From the NCBI RefSeq assembly GCF_001277175.1, contig NZ_CP012257.1, positions 1,178,001-1,242,000 of the forward strand: a DNA stretch of 64,000 nucleotides, in the 5' to 3' direction. This stretch comes from Cronobacter universalis NCTC 9529 (GTDB lineage: Bacteria > Pseudomonadota > Gammaproteobacteria > Enterobacterales > Enterobacteriaceae). Numbering within the stretch: the stretch's first letter is position 1; each line of letters starts with the position of its first letter. The notes under the pieces were generated by a model that was not told the origin of the DNA, did not search any database, and saw nothing but the letters and a program-made list of their open reading frames with translations. Positions 28,351-37,419 of the stretch are shown here, piece by piece. The translations under genes and the position numbers were made by a program.

Positions 28351-29348
28351 TGAGCCAGTCCACGGAGAAAAAACCGCGCCTGACCACGTCGGCCATGATT
28401 GCCTCTATTGCGGAAGAAGGCCAGGAGACGCGCTCTGCACCGTTCGGCCATGCGCTGGTGAAGCTGGCCGAACAGCGCCCGGAGGTTGTCGGTATGACGG
28501 CGGATTTGTCGAAATATACCGATCTGCATATCTTTGCCCAGGCGTATCCGGAACGCTTCTTCCAGATGGGGATGGCGGAACAACTCTTAATGGGCGCGGC
28601 CGGGGGAATGGCAAAAGAGGGTTTTATTCCCTTCGCCACGACATATGCCGTCTTTGCCACGCGCCGCGCCTACGATTTTATCCATCAGGTGATTGCCGAA
28701 GAGCATCTGAACGTGAAGATCTGCGCGGCGCTGCCGGGGCTGACCACCGGTTACGGGCCGAGCCACCAGGCGACGGAAGATATTGCGATTATGCGCGGTA
28801 TTCCGGGCATGACGATTATCGATCCCTGTGACGCGATAGACACTGAACAGGCGGTGCCAGCGATCGCGGCGCATGATGGCCCGGTCTATATGCGACTGCT
28901 GCGCGGCAAGGTGCCGGTGGTGCTGGATCAGTACAACTACCAGTTCAGGATTGGTAAAGCCGCGCTGCTGGAAGAGGGGAGCGACGTCCTGATTATCGCC
29001 TCAGGCCTGATGACCATGCGCGCGCTGGAGGCGGCGAAGCAGCTGCGTAAGGATAACGTCAGCGTGGCGGTGCTGCACTCGCCCACGATTAAGCCGCTGG
29101 ATGAAGAGACGATCCTGGCGCAGGCGGCGAAGCCGGGACGGCTGGTGATTGTGGCGGAAAACCACAGCAGCGTGGGCGGGCTATGCGAGGCTGTCGCGTC
29201 GCTGCTGATGCGCCATCGCGTGCATGTCGACTTTGACACCGTTGCGCTACCGGATGCTTTCCTCGATGCGGGCGCGCTGCCGACGCTTCACGATCGTTAC
29301 GGGATCTCAACGGCAGCCCTGGTGGAGAAGATCCGGCGCAGGCTCTGA
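28350..29348 (+). CDS. Transketolase, C-terminal (pyrimidine-binding) subunit
   Basis: 332 residues equal to domains 2 and 3 of transketolase. MTADLSKYTDLHIFAQAYPERF and FQMGMAEQLLMGAAGGMAKEG contain the catalytic Glu that activates the thiamine ring; ALPGLTTGYGPSHQATEDIAIMRGIPGM follows. The C-terminal domain has VAENHSSVGGLCEAVASLL. The start is the ATG at 28350, overlapping the preceding stop, with AAGGAGTG upstream. It completes the split enzyme. No kinase, isomerase or aldolase gene is in the operon, so phosphorylated or free ketoses are both possible donors. Confidence 0.92.
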   Translation: MSQSTEKKPRLTTSAMIASIAEEGQETRSAPFGHALVKLAEQRPEVVGMTADLSKYTDLHIFAQAYPERFFQMGMAEQLLMGAAGGMAKEGFIPFATTYAVFATRRAYDFIHQVIAEEHLNVKICAALPGLTTGYGPSHQATEDIAIMRGIPGMTIIDPCDAIDTEQAVPAIAAHDGPVYMRLLRGKVPVVLDQYNYQFRIGKAALLEEGSDVLIIASGLMTMRALEAAKQLRKDNVSVAVLHSPTIKPLDEETILAQAAKPGRLVIVAENHSSVGGLCEAVASLLMRHRVHVDFDTVALPDAFLDAGALPTLHDRYGISTAALVEKIRRRL

Positions 29349-29353
29349 TTTTT

Positions 29354-29387
29354 AAGGGGCGGGTATCCACTCGCCCCTTAATTATTT
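29354..29387 (+). terminator. Terminator after the transketolase operon
   Basis: AAGGGGCG (29354-29361) pairs with CGCCCCTT (29372-29379), followed by an A/T-rich AATTATTT tract, a few bases after the stop codon. Confidence 0.65.
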
Positions 29388-29638
29388 CAGTAAACGACCT
29401 TGTAAACCCGTGCGCTCTGCCCCTTTCTTCGTTTTTCTTCTGAGCGCGCGGCAATGAGGCCGCTGCATGCGAAGGTACTGACCGAAGAAGCCAACCGTTT
29501 TTGATTTCACCCTGGCTTAAGGCATCGCATACATGAGCCAGTAAAAATTATTTAACACCAGCCGCTGTTTTACTTAAAGCAGCGATATTTACGCCCCTGT
29601 GGGGCAAGGGGCATTTTTACGGCAGTGATTCTGGTAGT

Positions 29639-29720
29639 TCCGGCAGGTGCGCTGCGCTTACCTGCCCTACGAAACGATGCGATATTCGTTGTAGGGTGGG
29701 TAAGCGAAGCGCACCCACCG
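29639..29720. repeat. Enterobacterial palindromic repeat, locus B (inverted pair)
   Basis: Two units in opposite orientation (GGCAGGTGCGCTGCGCTT and GGTAAGCGAAGCGCACCC types) are separated by about 25 bp. Same family as loci A and C. It lies between converging genes, as at locus A. Confidence 0.8.
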
Positions 29721-29747
29721 AAGATAACGCGCCCCCGCCGTCCTCCC

Positions 29748-30764
29748 TTACGCCGATCCGCGCGCAATCAACTGGCCCGAAAGCGTGATCCGCTGCGCGG
29801 GCAGACCCGGCTCGCGGATAAGCCGCACGATCAACCCCGCCGCCTGGCGCCCGGTCTCTTCGCTGGCGGAAGAGACATAGGTAAACGAGGGCGACGTCAG
29901 ATTCACATGCATCATGTCCTCAAAGCCAATCAGCGACACCTGCTGCGTCAGGAATACATCTTTCCCCACGGTACGCCCCACCTGATGAATCGCCTCCAGG
30001 CAGCCGATAATCGCGTGGGGCGAATGGCACAGCAGGGCGGTGATTTTGTTATTCGCCTCGAGAAGCTGGCGCACCGTCTGGCTGACTGCCAGCGTCTCCT
30101 CGGCGCAGGCGCGCGCGAACTCATCGCGCCACGGCAGCCCGTATTGCGACAGCGCCGCGCGGTAGCCGTAAAGCCGCTCCTCGCGGATAAGACATCCCGC
30201 CGTACCGCCGATATACGCAATATTACGGTGGCCGCGCTCAATCAGATAACGCGTGGCGAGCCCGCCCGCCTGGCGGTTATCGCGCATCACGCTGTTGAGC
30301 TTCTCTTCCACCGGCGACTGCGACACCACCACCAGTGGGAGCGTACTGTGCATGACCGGCGCAGGCAGCGCGCGCTGGGTTGAGTCGGCCGTCAGATAAA
30401 CCACTCCCGCCACGCCCTGGCGGGTAAACGAGACCAGACAGCTCTCCAGACGGCCCGTTTCGCGCCCCGGCTGGGTGAGGAACACCATAAAGCCCTGCGC
30501 CTCCAGCGCCTGCACCAGGCTTGCCGTTACGCGGGTCGAAAAGGGATCGTTGAGATCTTCGACGACCAGGCCAATCAGGTTCGAGGTTTTACCGCGCAGG
30601 TTAGCGGCCGCGACGTTATGCACGTAGCCCAGCACCTCAATGGCGGCATGCACTTTGTCGATGGTCGCGGCAGAGATTTTTCCCTTCTCGCGCAGCACCA
30701 GCGAGACCGTCGAAACCGACACACCCGCCTGGCGCGCCACATCGATAATGCTGACCTTTTTCAT
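29748..30764 (-). CDS. LacI-family repressor, MalI-like
   Basis: 338 residues. The LacI helix-turn-helix (VSIIDVARQAGVSVSTVSLVLREKGKI) and hinge (AAANLRGKTSNLIGLVVEDL) are followed by a periplasmic-binding-protein-like effector domain ending GQLIARGSA. The sequence resembles E. coli MalI along its length. It is the second gene of a leftward pair, 64 nt behind a PTS permease, and probably represses its own operon through the double operator at 32378-32408. The inducer is unknown. Confidence 0.88.
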   Translation of the reverse strand: MKKVSIIDVARQAGVSVSTVSLVLREKGKISAATIDKVHAAIEVLGYVHNVAAANLRGKTSNLIGLVVEDLNDPFSTRVTASLVQALEAQGFMVFLTQPGRETGRLESCLVSFTRQGVAGVVYLTADSTQRALPAPVMHSTLPLVVVSQSPVEEKLNSVMRDNRQAGGLATRYLIERGHRNIAYIGGTAGCLIREERLYGYRAALSQYGLPWRDEFARACAEETLAVSQTVRQLLEANNKITALLCHSPHAIIGCLEAIHQVGRTVGKDVFLTQQVSLIGFEDMMHVNLTSPSFTYVSSASEETGRQAAGLIVRLIREPGLPAQRITLSGQLIARGSA

Positions 30765-30828
30765 CTGCCCTGATTTATCCTTTTATCGCTGATGTCGCGG
30801 GCCTGGCGTCAGGCCCGCGCAGGCGTCG

Positions 30829-32328
30829 TTATTTCCCCGTCATGCCTGACAGGCTCTGCGCAATAAACTGCGCGCGCGCCCCGAAAATCACCTGAATGCC
30901 GTTGTCGCCCACAAACACCACGCCGCGCGCGCCAAGCCCGTTCAGCCCGTCTTTATCAACGAGATCCGGGCGCGCCACTTCCAGACGCAGGCGCGTAATA
31001 CAGGCGCCGACGCTGGTGATGTTCTCTTTACCGCCCAGCAGGCCCACAATATTGCCCGCGAGCTCTGCGTCGGTTTTATCATCCGCACTGGCGGTGACAT
31101 CCACGCGGCCCGGCGTTTTCACGTCAAAACGGCGGATCACAAAGCGGAAGGTGAAGTAGTAAATAATCGCCATCGGGATGCCGACGATAACCGCGTTCAG
31201 GTAGTGCGTCTGATAGCCGTTAAAAGAGGGCAGAATGCCGAACGAAATATAGTCGATAAGCCCGGCGGAGAACGATTTGGCGATATGCGCGTCCAGCAAA
31301 TACATGCACATATACGCAAGCCCCGCCATGATGGCGTTAAATACATACAACACCGGCGCGACAAAAATAAAGGTAAATTCAACCGGCTCCGTGATCCCCG
31401 TCAGAAAACAGGTCAGCGCGGCGGAGAAAAGAATGCCGGAGGCGATTTTCTTATTCTTCGTGCTGGCTTCGTGATACATCGCCAGACACGCCGCCGGCAG
31501 CGCAAACAGCATCAGCGGAAACTCGCCCTGCATAAATTTACCGGCATTCTGGTAGGTATTGCTGCTGAAGCTTTTCACGCCCTCTTCCAGCATTTTGAAC
31601 CAGATGGTCTGGTCGCCGTGGATAACCTGTCCGGTCTGGGTGGTGTAATCGCCAAACGAATACCAGAACGACGGATACCAGATATGGTGCAGCCCCAGCG
31701 GGATCAGCGCGCGCTCCACCAGCCCGAAGATAAACGTCGAGGCCGCCTGATTATCGCCGTTGACGATAACTGACAGCGCGTCGATGCCCGCCTGAATGTG
31801 TTGCCACACATACGGCAGCGCCAGCCCCAGCAGGAACGAGAGAAACGCCGCGGCAATCGCCACAAACCGTTTGCCGGAGAAGAACCCCAGGAATTCCGGC
31901 AGTTGCAGCGTGTGGAAGCGGTTATAACACCACGCGGCGAGAATGCCTGAAATCAGCCCACCGAACACGCCCATCTGGAGCGTCGGAATACCGACCACCA
32001 TCGCGTATTTGCCGCCGCTCGCCGCCATTTCCGGCGTGATGCCAAGCTGCGTGCTGATGGTGATGTTAATGATAAAGACCGAGACCGCCGCCGAGAGGGC
32101 CGCGATGCCGGATTCCGACGCCAGACCGACGGCGGAGCCGATGGCGAACAGCAGCGGCAGGTTATCGAAAATAACCCCGCCCGCGTTCATCATCAGCGGC
32201 AAATGGAATTTATCGCCGAAGGCCAGCAGCAGGCCGGCGGCGGGCAGCAGCGAAATAGGCAGCATCAGCGCGCGGCCTATCATCGACAATTTTGAAAGCG
32301 ATTTAACGAAACCTGTTATCAGACTCAT
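30829..32328 (-). CDS. PTS permease EIICB, glucose/maltose family
   Basis: 499 residues. The EIIC domain (about 1-390) has the conserved ERALIPLGLHHIWY and FLTGITEPVEFTFIFVAPVLYV motifs. The EIIB domain (about 415-499) carries the phosphorylated cysteine in SVGACITRLRLEVA and the GARGVVFVGDNGIQVIFG tail. The overall layout (GFFSGKRFV, LPAACLAMYH) is close to PtsG; MalX is a more distant match. There is no EIIA domain or adjacent eiia gene, so it should use the general EIIA-Glc (Crr). The sugar is unknown; the MalI-like regulator points to a glucose-containing compound. Confidence 0.9.
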   Translation of the reverse strand: MSLITGFVKSLSKLSMIGRALMLPISLLPAAGLLLAFGDKFHLPLMMNAGGVIFDNLPLLFAIGSAVGLASESGIAALSAAVSVFIINITISTQLGITPEMAASGGKYAMVVGIPTLQMGVFGGLISGILAAWCYNRFHTLQLPEFLGFFSGKRFVAIAAAFLSFLLGLALPYVWQHIQAGIDALSVIVNGDNQAASTFIFGLVERALIPLGLHHIWYPSFWYSFGDYTTQTGQVIHGDQTIWFKMLEEGVKSFSSNTYQNAGKFMQGEFPLMLFALPAACLAMYHEASTKNKKIASGILFSAALTCFLTGITEPVEFTFIFVAPVLYVFNAIMAGLAYMCMYLLDAHIAKSFSAGLIDYISFGILPSFNGYQTHYLNAVIVGIPMAIIYYFTFRFVIRRFDVKTPGRVDVTASADDKTDAELAGNIVGLLGGKENITSVGACITRLRLEVARPDLVDKDGLNGLGARGVVFVGDNGIQVIFGARAQFIAQSLSGMTGK

Positions 32329-32377
32329 ACCGATCCCCCGATTGGAACAGCCGGGCTTTTGCGCCCTGTTTTATAGT

Positions 32378-32408
32378 AGGTAGAACGTTCTAGTAGAACG
32401 TTCTACCT
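32378..32408 (-). promoter_or_regulatory. Double palindromic operator for the LacI-family repressor
   Basis: TAGAACGTTCTA occurs twice (32381-32392 and 32394-32405) with one base between. Each copy is a perfect 12-bp palindrome with the central CG typical of LacI-family sites. With the flanking AGG/CCT, the whole 31-bp block is also palindromic except at its centre. It lies 50 nt before the PTS gene start. Confidence 0.85.
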
Positions 32409-32572
32409 ATCGTCTGTTAATCAATTTTCCATCGCAATTAAAATTTGATTTGGTATCAGACAAAATTGTGATTCTTAGAAGTCTGTCAGGAAAAACCTTA
32501 CTTCATAAAGGGGATTGCTATTACGGTCTACTATTATTTGGGTCCGCGATTAAGGGGAAATCAGGAAATTAA

Positions 32573-33517
32573 ATGAATAACGTATTGGATAATTTGGATA
32601 AATTCGTCTCTTTGCTTTTTAAGTTGAGCCTGGCAGCAGGCGCAATGGTGCTTTTTAGCTATTGCGCTTCCATTGGTTACGTGCCGGAAAATCTCACCGC
32701 AGGAGATGGGATATATTTTTCACTCCTGGCGGTCGCATTCGGATTCATGTTGCTTTTGACCTCGCTCCTTTTAGGCGCGCCGGGCTTGATTCTGTGGCGT
32801 TTGCTTCTTTGGGGAGGGGTCTTATGGCTTCGCCACTTAAGACGACAGCAACGCAAGCGCGGGCCTGGCATGCCTGTTCGCTACAAAAGCCGATTGCGAC
32901 GTAAAAAACAGCCTTACAGAGAAGATGATTACCTATCAAAAGGCTTCCCGCGCCTGAGCCGCTTATGGTACGGATTTGCTTGTCTCGGCCTGATATATGC
33001 TTATCTTATCGGTCGTAAGAGCTGGCTCGATTTATTGTATGTTGCTGCTACCTCTATTCTGTGCGGTTTATTTATTTCCTTGTGGCTTGCAACGCTTCAG
33101 ACTTATCTGCGGGAAAGCAAACGCAGCCCCGTACCACGACGTCAGCTCCGTCAGCGGCGTTTTCTCTGGATTGCACCATTAGTAATGATGATTGTGGCAG
33201 TGGTTAACGGGCGGATGCTTACTCGCGTTACAGAAGGCTCTTTGCTTATGATTAATTTTCGCCAGGTAAATACGGTGGTTCATATAAAGAAACCCTGGAC
33301 AGACATGCTGGCCGCACAGGGTATTACCGGTTCAGCGAGTCCGGTTGGCAGTGAATATCGTCGTTACACGCCGGTAACGATTAAATTCTCCGTGCTTGGG
33401 AAAGACAAATTGCTGGAGTGGGAATTAAAGGGACGTAAGTTCGACTTGCATGTACCTTCCAGTGATGTGCTGGTTGATGGCAAGTGGCATTGTGAAGAAG
33501 GGAAAACGTGTAATTAG
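32573..33517 (+). CDS. Membrane protein of unknown function
   Basis: 314 residues, not recognised. Hydrophobic helices lie at about 15-35, 45-80, 133-175 and 200-215. Strongly basic loops (RRQQRKRGPGMPVRYKSRLRRKK and RESKRSPVPRRQLRQRR) probably face the cytoplasm. The last 100 residues are soluble with two cysteines near the end (HCEEGKTC), consistent with an extracytoplasmic domain. The gene is richer in A/T than its neighbours and is absent from this position in E. coli, which suggests acquisition. A terminator follows within 10 nt. Confidence 0.7.
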   Translation: MNNVLDNLDKFVSLLFKLSLAAGAMVLFSYCASIGYVPENLTAGDGIYFSLLAVAFGFMLLLTSLLLGAPGLILWRLLLWGGVLWLRHLRRQQRKRGPGMPVRYKSRLRRKKQPYREDDYLSKGFPRLSRLWYGFACLGLIYAYLIGRKSWLDLLYVAATSILCGLFISLWLATLQTYLRESKRSPVPRRQLRQRRFLWIAPLVMMIVAVVNGRMLTRVTEGSLLMINFRQVNTVVHIKKPWTDMLAAQGITGSASPVGSEYRRYTPVTIKFSVLGKDKLLEWELKGRKFDLHVPSSDVLVDGKWHCEEGKTCN

Positions 33518-33522
33518 AAATG

Positions 33523-33549
33523 CCAAACGGCGGGAGACCCGCCGTTTTG
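33523..33549. terminator. Terminator between converging genes
   Basis: CCAAACGGCGGG pairs with CCCGCCGTTTTGG around an AGA loop (33523-33534 with 33538-33550). It sits between the rightward membrane-protein gene and leftward ybcJ and could serve both. Confidence 0.75.
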
Positions 33550-33556
33550 GTGACAT

Positions 33557-33769
33557 TCATGCCGTGACCGTGACGCTCTGGCCGTCGAAGCGGACGGTTT
33601 GTCCGGCGACGATTTTGCAGCGCTTGCGGGTTTCCACCGCGCCGTCGACGGTCACCAGACCTTCGGAAATCACGATTTTCGCCTGCGCGCCGCTTTCGCT
33701 CCAGCCTTCCAGCTTCAGCAGATCGCACAGTTCGACGTGAGGGTGTTTACCTAAAGAAAATGTTGCCAT
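33557..33769 (-). CDS. ybcJ: S4-domain RNA-binding protein YbcJ
   Basis: 70-residue S4 domain: HVELCDLLKLEGWSESGAQAK, then VTVDGAVETRKRCKIVAGQTV. Nearly identical to E. coli YbcJ, a small protein proposed to bind structured RNA. The start ATG at 33769 (MATFSLGKHPHVEL) sits 1 nt after the folD stop, so it is the second gene of a folD-ybcJ operon. Confidence 0.94.
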   Translation of the reverse strand: MATFSLGKHPHVELCDLLKLEGWSESGAQAKIVISEGLVTVDGAVETRKRCKIVAGQTVRFDGQSVTVTA

Positions 33770-33770
33770 G

Positions 33771-34637
<867 letters not shown>

Positions 34638-34762
34638 CAGAGAGAAGATTCCGTCTGTAATCAAATGAAGTGGGGATGAGGATATTCTGTCAGAAGCGCG
34701 CCGTGCTGTCAGTTTTCGTTTGTGTCTTTCGCTCAATTGTCCAGCAGGCGGTTCGAAAGCCA

Positions 34763-34790
34763 TTGACTCACCTGGTACTGACCGTATAAT
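34763..34790 (+). promoter_or_regulatory. Promoter of the tRNA-Arg gene
   Basis: TTGACT (34763-34768) and a perfect TATAAT (34785-34790) are separated by 16 bp, 55 nt before the tRNA 5' end. Confidence 0.8.
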
Positions 34791-34845
34791 TCCAGGCGTT
34801 TCACACTGCTACCGGCAGAGAAAACGTGAAACGCCTCTTCACGAG

Positions 34846-34922
<77 letters not shown>

Positions 34923-34933
34923 TGATTATTCAA

Positions 34934-35167
34934 TCACTTACTCTTTACTGTTTGCCTCCTTTTTTCCATGTGGGACAGATTTGGGACATTAATACCCAAA
35001 ATCGCGTCGATTGGCTTCGTGTGCTCGGTCAGATGACCTGGTGCAAGATTCGCATATCGCCTTACCATTTCCATTGACTCCCTGCCGCCCATTTCGTGCA
35101 GCACGAAAAGAGGAACGCCCGACTGAATAAGCCAGCTTGCCCAGGCGCGCGCGTCATCCACGCGCAT
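34934..35167 (-). pseudogene. Truncated phage-type tyrosine integrase (C-terminal fragment)
   Basis: 77 codons corresponding to the end of an IntD-like tyrosine recombinase: [20 protein letters not shown], then [18 protein letters not shown] with the nucleophile Tyr. The usual HDLRHTWAS box is altered to VDDARAWAS, and everything upstream (core-binding domain and first catalytic Arg) is gone. It is transcribed toward the tRNA, the orientation expected for an integrase at an att site. The gene breaks off about 50 bp from a headless LysR gene, marking a deletion end point. Confidence 0.88.
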
Positions 35168-35206
35168 TTAACGTCCCGGCGCTTTAACGCTACATCATGG
35201 CAATAG

Positions 35207-35818
35207 CCCGGTCGGGTACTGATGATGAACTGGCTGATGGATCGCCTGAACCGGTTTTCGGAAACGCACGAAAATATCGATCTGCGCCTTAACGTCACGG
35301 AAAAGTTGATGGACGTGTCGCACGGTGAGGCGGATATCGGTATTCGCTGCGGCCAGGGCGACTGGCCCGGCGTGAATAAAACCTGGCTGATGGATGAGGA
35401 AGCGGTGCTGGTCTGCAGTCCCCACCTGGTGCCGTCCGGGAAAATGGCCTGCAGTGAATGGCTCGCCACGCAAAAACTCATTCACGATGACACGCCCCAT
35501 CCCGGGGCGGATTTTCCGACATGGAATGATGTACTGAAAACGGTCGGCGCCCCCGACGCGCTGGAGAGCGGGCTGCATATTAATTCCACTTCAGCTGTGA
35601 TCCTGGCGGCGCTGAGCGGCAGGGGCGTGGCAATTGTCCGGTACGCTCTGGTGAAGCAGCTTATCGAAACCGGGCAGCTGGTCCAGCTGCATCCCGACCA
35701 CCGATGGCCGCTCAAGTGGTCTTATTATCTGGTGACCCCGCAGCAAAAAGTCATGCGTGATGAAGTGAAAGTTTTCCACGACTGGCTTCTTCAGGATGTC
35801 GTCTCGGATCGTTCATAA
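35207..35818 (+). pseudogene. LysR-family regulator lacking its DNA-binding domain
   Basis: About 200 codons equal to the substrate-binding half of a GcvA-like LysR protein: MNWLMDRLNRFSETHENIDLRLN, then DVSHGEADIGIRCGQGDWPG, VGAPDALESGLHINSTSAVILAALSGRGVAIVRYALV. The N-terminal helix-turn-helix (about 90 residues) is missing, and the frame is closed by TAG at 35204-35206, right beside the integrase fragment. It is probably nonfunctional as a regulator, although an ATG at 35222 could give a 198-residue protein. The intact form would have preceded, and perhaps controlled, the operon that follows. Confidence 0.85.
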
Positions 35819-36033
35819 ACTGCCCGCTCAGGTATTACGCTGCTCCGGCAATCACACCGGGCGCGTATGCTTATTCTCTGCCAAACCACGACATAGAATT
35901 TCTTCTCTGCTCCGCAAGATTATCTGATTTGTTGAAGCTGTCTGGCTTTCTGATAATCGCCCTCAACGAAAGGTAATAAAGACCGGGTTTGTAACCCGGC
36001 GTGTTACCTCAACCCTGAGCGAAGGAGAGAACG

Positions 36034-36315
36034 ATGGCTTATCTGCAAATCACCCTGGATATCAGTAATGAAAACCGTGCGGCAGCCGCGGGGGTATACC
36101 AGAAATACAAAACCCCATTTCTGACCACCATTGAGGGTGCCACTTCTAAAGAGCTGCTTATCCGTGACGAGGATGTCCAGGTGCTGCACGGCTTTGAGAC
36201 TGTGGCGCAGGCGCAGGCATACCTTAGCAGTCCGCTGTTCACGCAGGATGTCGTTGCAGGATTGAAACCCTATTTAAACAGCGCGCCTGACGTACGTATT
36301 TTCGACGTCATGTAA
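36034..36315 (+). CDS. Small ABM-like dimeric alpha/beta-barrel protein
   Basis: 93 residues with alternating strands and helices: MAYLQITLDISNENR, FLTTIEGATSKELLIRDEDVQVLHGF, AQAYLSSPLFTQDVVAGLKPYL. This resembles antibiotic-biosynthesis-monooxygenase (ABM/NIPSNAP) ferredoxin-like folds. No catalytic residues can be assigned. RBS GAAGGAGAG precedes the ATG. First gene of a unit with an AhpD-like protein, a cupin and a flavin amine oxidase. Confidence 0.65.
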   Translation: MAYLQITLDISNENRAAAAGVYQKYKTPFLTTIEGATSKELLIRDEDVQVLHGFETVAQAQAYLSSPLFTQDVVAGLKPYLNSAPDVRIFDVM

Positions 36316-36350
36316 TGATTTTTCTGAGACAAAAATAACCGGAGTTTTCA

Positions 36351-36695
36351 ATGTTCTTAAACTGGAATGAATATCGCAGTGGCCTGCTCGCCACTATCGG
36401 CAAATTTGGCAGACTGCAGCCAGAGTTTATGAAAGGCTTTCAGCAGATGGATAAAGGGGCGTCAGAAAACAAGCACCTCGATGCCAAAACTCATGAACTG
36501 ATTGCACTGGCCGTGGCCGTCACCACCCGCTGTGATGGTTGCCTGGCCGTTCATGTGGACGCTGCGGTTAAGCACGGTGCCACGCGTGAAGAGATCGCCG
36601 AAGCGCTGGCCGTTGCCATCAACCTGAACACCGGCGCAGCGCTGACATATACCGCGCGTGCTCTGGATGTTTACGACAATCTGCCGAATAAATAG
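36351..36695 (+). CDS. AhpD-like / carboxymuconolactone decarboxylase family protein
   Basis: 114 residues. The core motif TRCDGCLAVHVDAAVKHGATREEIAEAL contains the CxxC plus downstream His of AhpD-type alkylhydroperoxidases, implying a thiol peroxidase or redox role in the cytoplasm. The helices MKGFQQMDKGASENKHLDAKTHELIALAVAV fit the all-helical family fold. It lies 35 nt after the preceding gene and 40 nt before the cupin gene, in the same orientation. Confidence 0.88.
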   Translation: MFLNWNEYRSGLLATIGKFGRLQPEFMKGFQQMDKGASENKHLDAKTHELIALAVAVTTRCDGCLAVHVDAAVKHGATREEIAEALAVAINLNTGAALTYTARALDVYDNLPNK

Positions 36696-36735
36696 GCCTG
36701 CGGACGGCCCCTCCAGGGCCGTCTAATCACTGACT

Positions 36736-37419
36736 ATGATGTTACTGAATTCTGATTTTTCGCAGTGTGCGATCGTTACTCCGGACGATTATCAGTGGAT
36801 ACCTTCTCCCCAGCCCGGCGTTGAGCGCGTGATGCTTGACCGGATTGGTCGCGAGCAGGCCCGCGCAACCAGCCTTGTCAGGTATGCGCCCGGATCCGAA
36901 TTTCCCGTACACAGCCATCCCGGCGGAGAGGAGATTCTGGTGCTCGACGGTATTTTTACCGAAAACGGGGTCGACTATCCTGCCGGCTGGTATCTGCGCA
37001 GCCCGGACGGTTCTTCTCACCAACCCTCAAGTCGCGACGGCACAACCCTTTTCGTCAAGCTGCGCCAGATGTCTGCCGGTGAGCGCCAGCCGGTCAGGAT
37101 AAATACGCAGGAGGCAGCTAACTGGCACGGTCAGCCGCAAAGACAAGCCTGCCCTTTATTCTCCGGCACCTCAGAAACCGTGCTGCTTCAGAAGCTTGCT
37201 CCGGGTGAGCGGATCTTCTGTGCACCGCTTGTTGGCGGAGCAGAGATCCTTCTTTTGCAAGGGGAACTCCATGCGCCGGAAGGTTGCTATGGGGCAGGAA
37301 GCTGGCTGCGGTTTCCGCCGGGTGATATGCCTGCTCTTATAGCCACCGCCTCTGGCGCACTTTTTTATCTGAAAACGGGACATCTCAGCCCGACAACCCT
37401 GACCGGAGCGACATTATGA
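36736..37419 (+). CDS. Double-cupin ChrR-like protein
   Basis: 227 residues with two cupin barrels. The first has full metal ligands (HSHPGGEEILVLDG and a later His in SSHQPSS), as in the ChrR cupin domain that senses singlet oxygen. The second (VGGAEILLLQGELHAPEG) has lost them. There is no N-terminal anti-sigma domain and no adjacent sigma factor, so an enzymatic or sensor role separate from ChrR is likely. The stop overlaps the next start (ATGA), so it is coupled to the amine oxidase. The ribosome site is weak. Confidence 0.82.
   Translation: MMLLNSDFSQCAIVTPDDYQWIPSPQPGVERVMLDRIGREQARATSLVRYAPGSEFPVHSHPGGEEILVLDGIFTENGVDYPAGWYLRSPDGSSHQPSSRDGTTLFVKLRQMSAGERQPVRINTQEAANWHGQPQRQACPLFSGTSETVLLQKLAPGERIFCAPLVGGAEILLLQGELHAPEGCYGAGSWLRFPPGDMPALIATASGALFYLKTGHLSPTTLTGATL

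Larger units (their letters stand above)
29349..29748. other. Intergenic region between transketolase operon and LacI gene
   Basis: About 400 bases. It holds a terminator for the operon (29354-29385), a second GC hairpin near 29593-29618 followed by T5, and the palindromic repeat pair at 29639-29720. Two short leftward frames here have no recognisable product. Confidence 0.6.

Noticed and set aside
29625..30383. 252-codon rightward frame beginning in a palindromic repeat
   Set aside because: The start comes from the repeat (translation includes VGWVSEAHPP) and the rest is antisense to the LacI-family gene.
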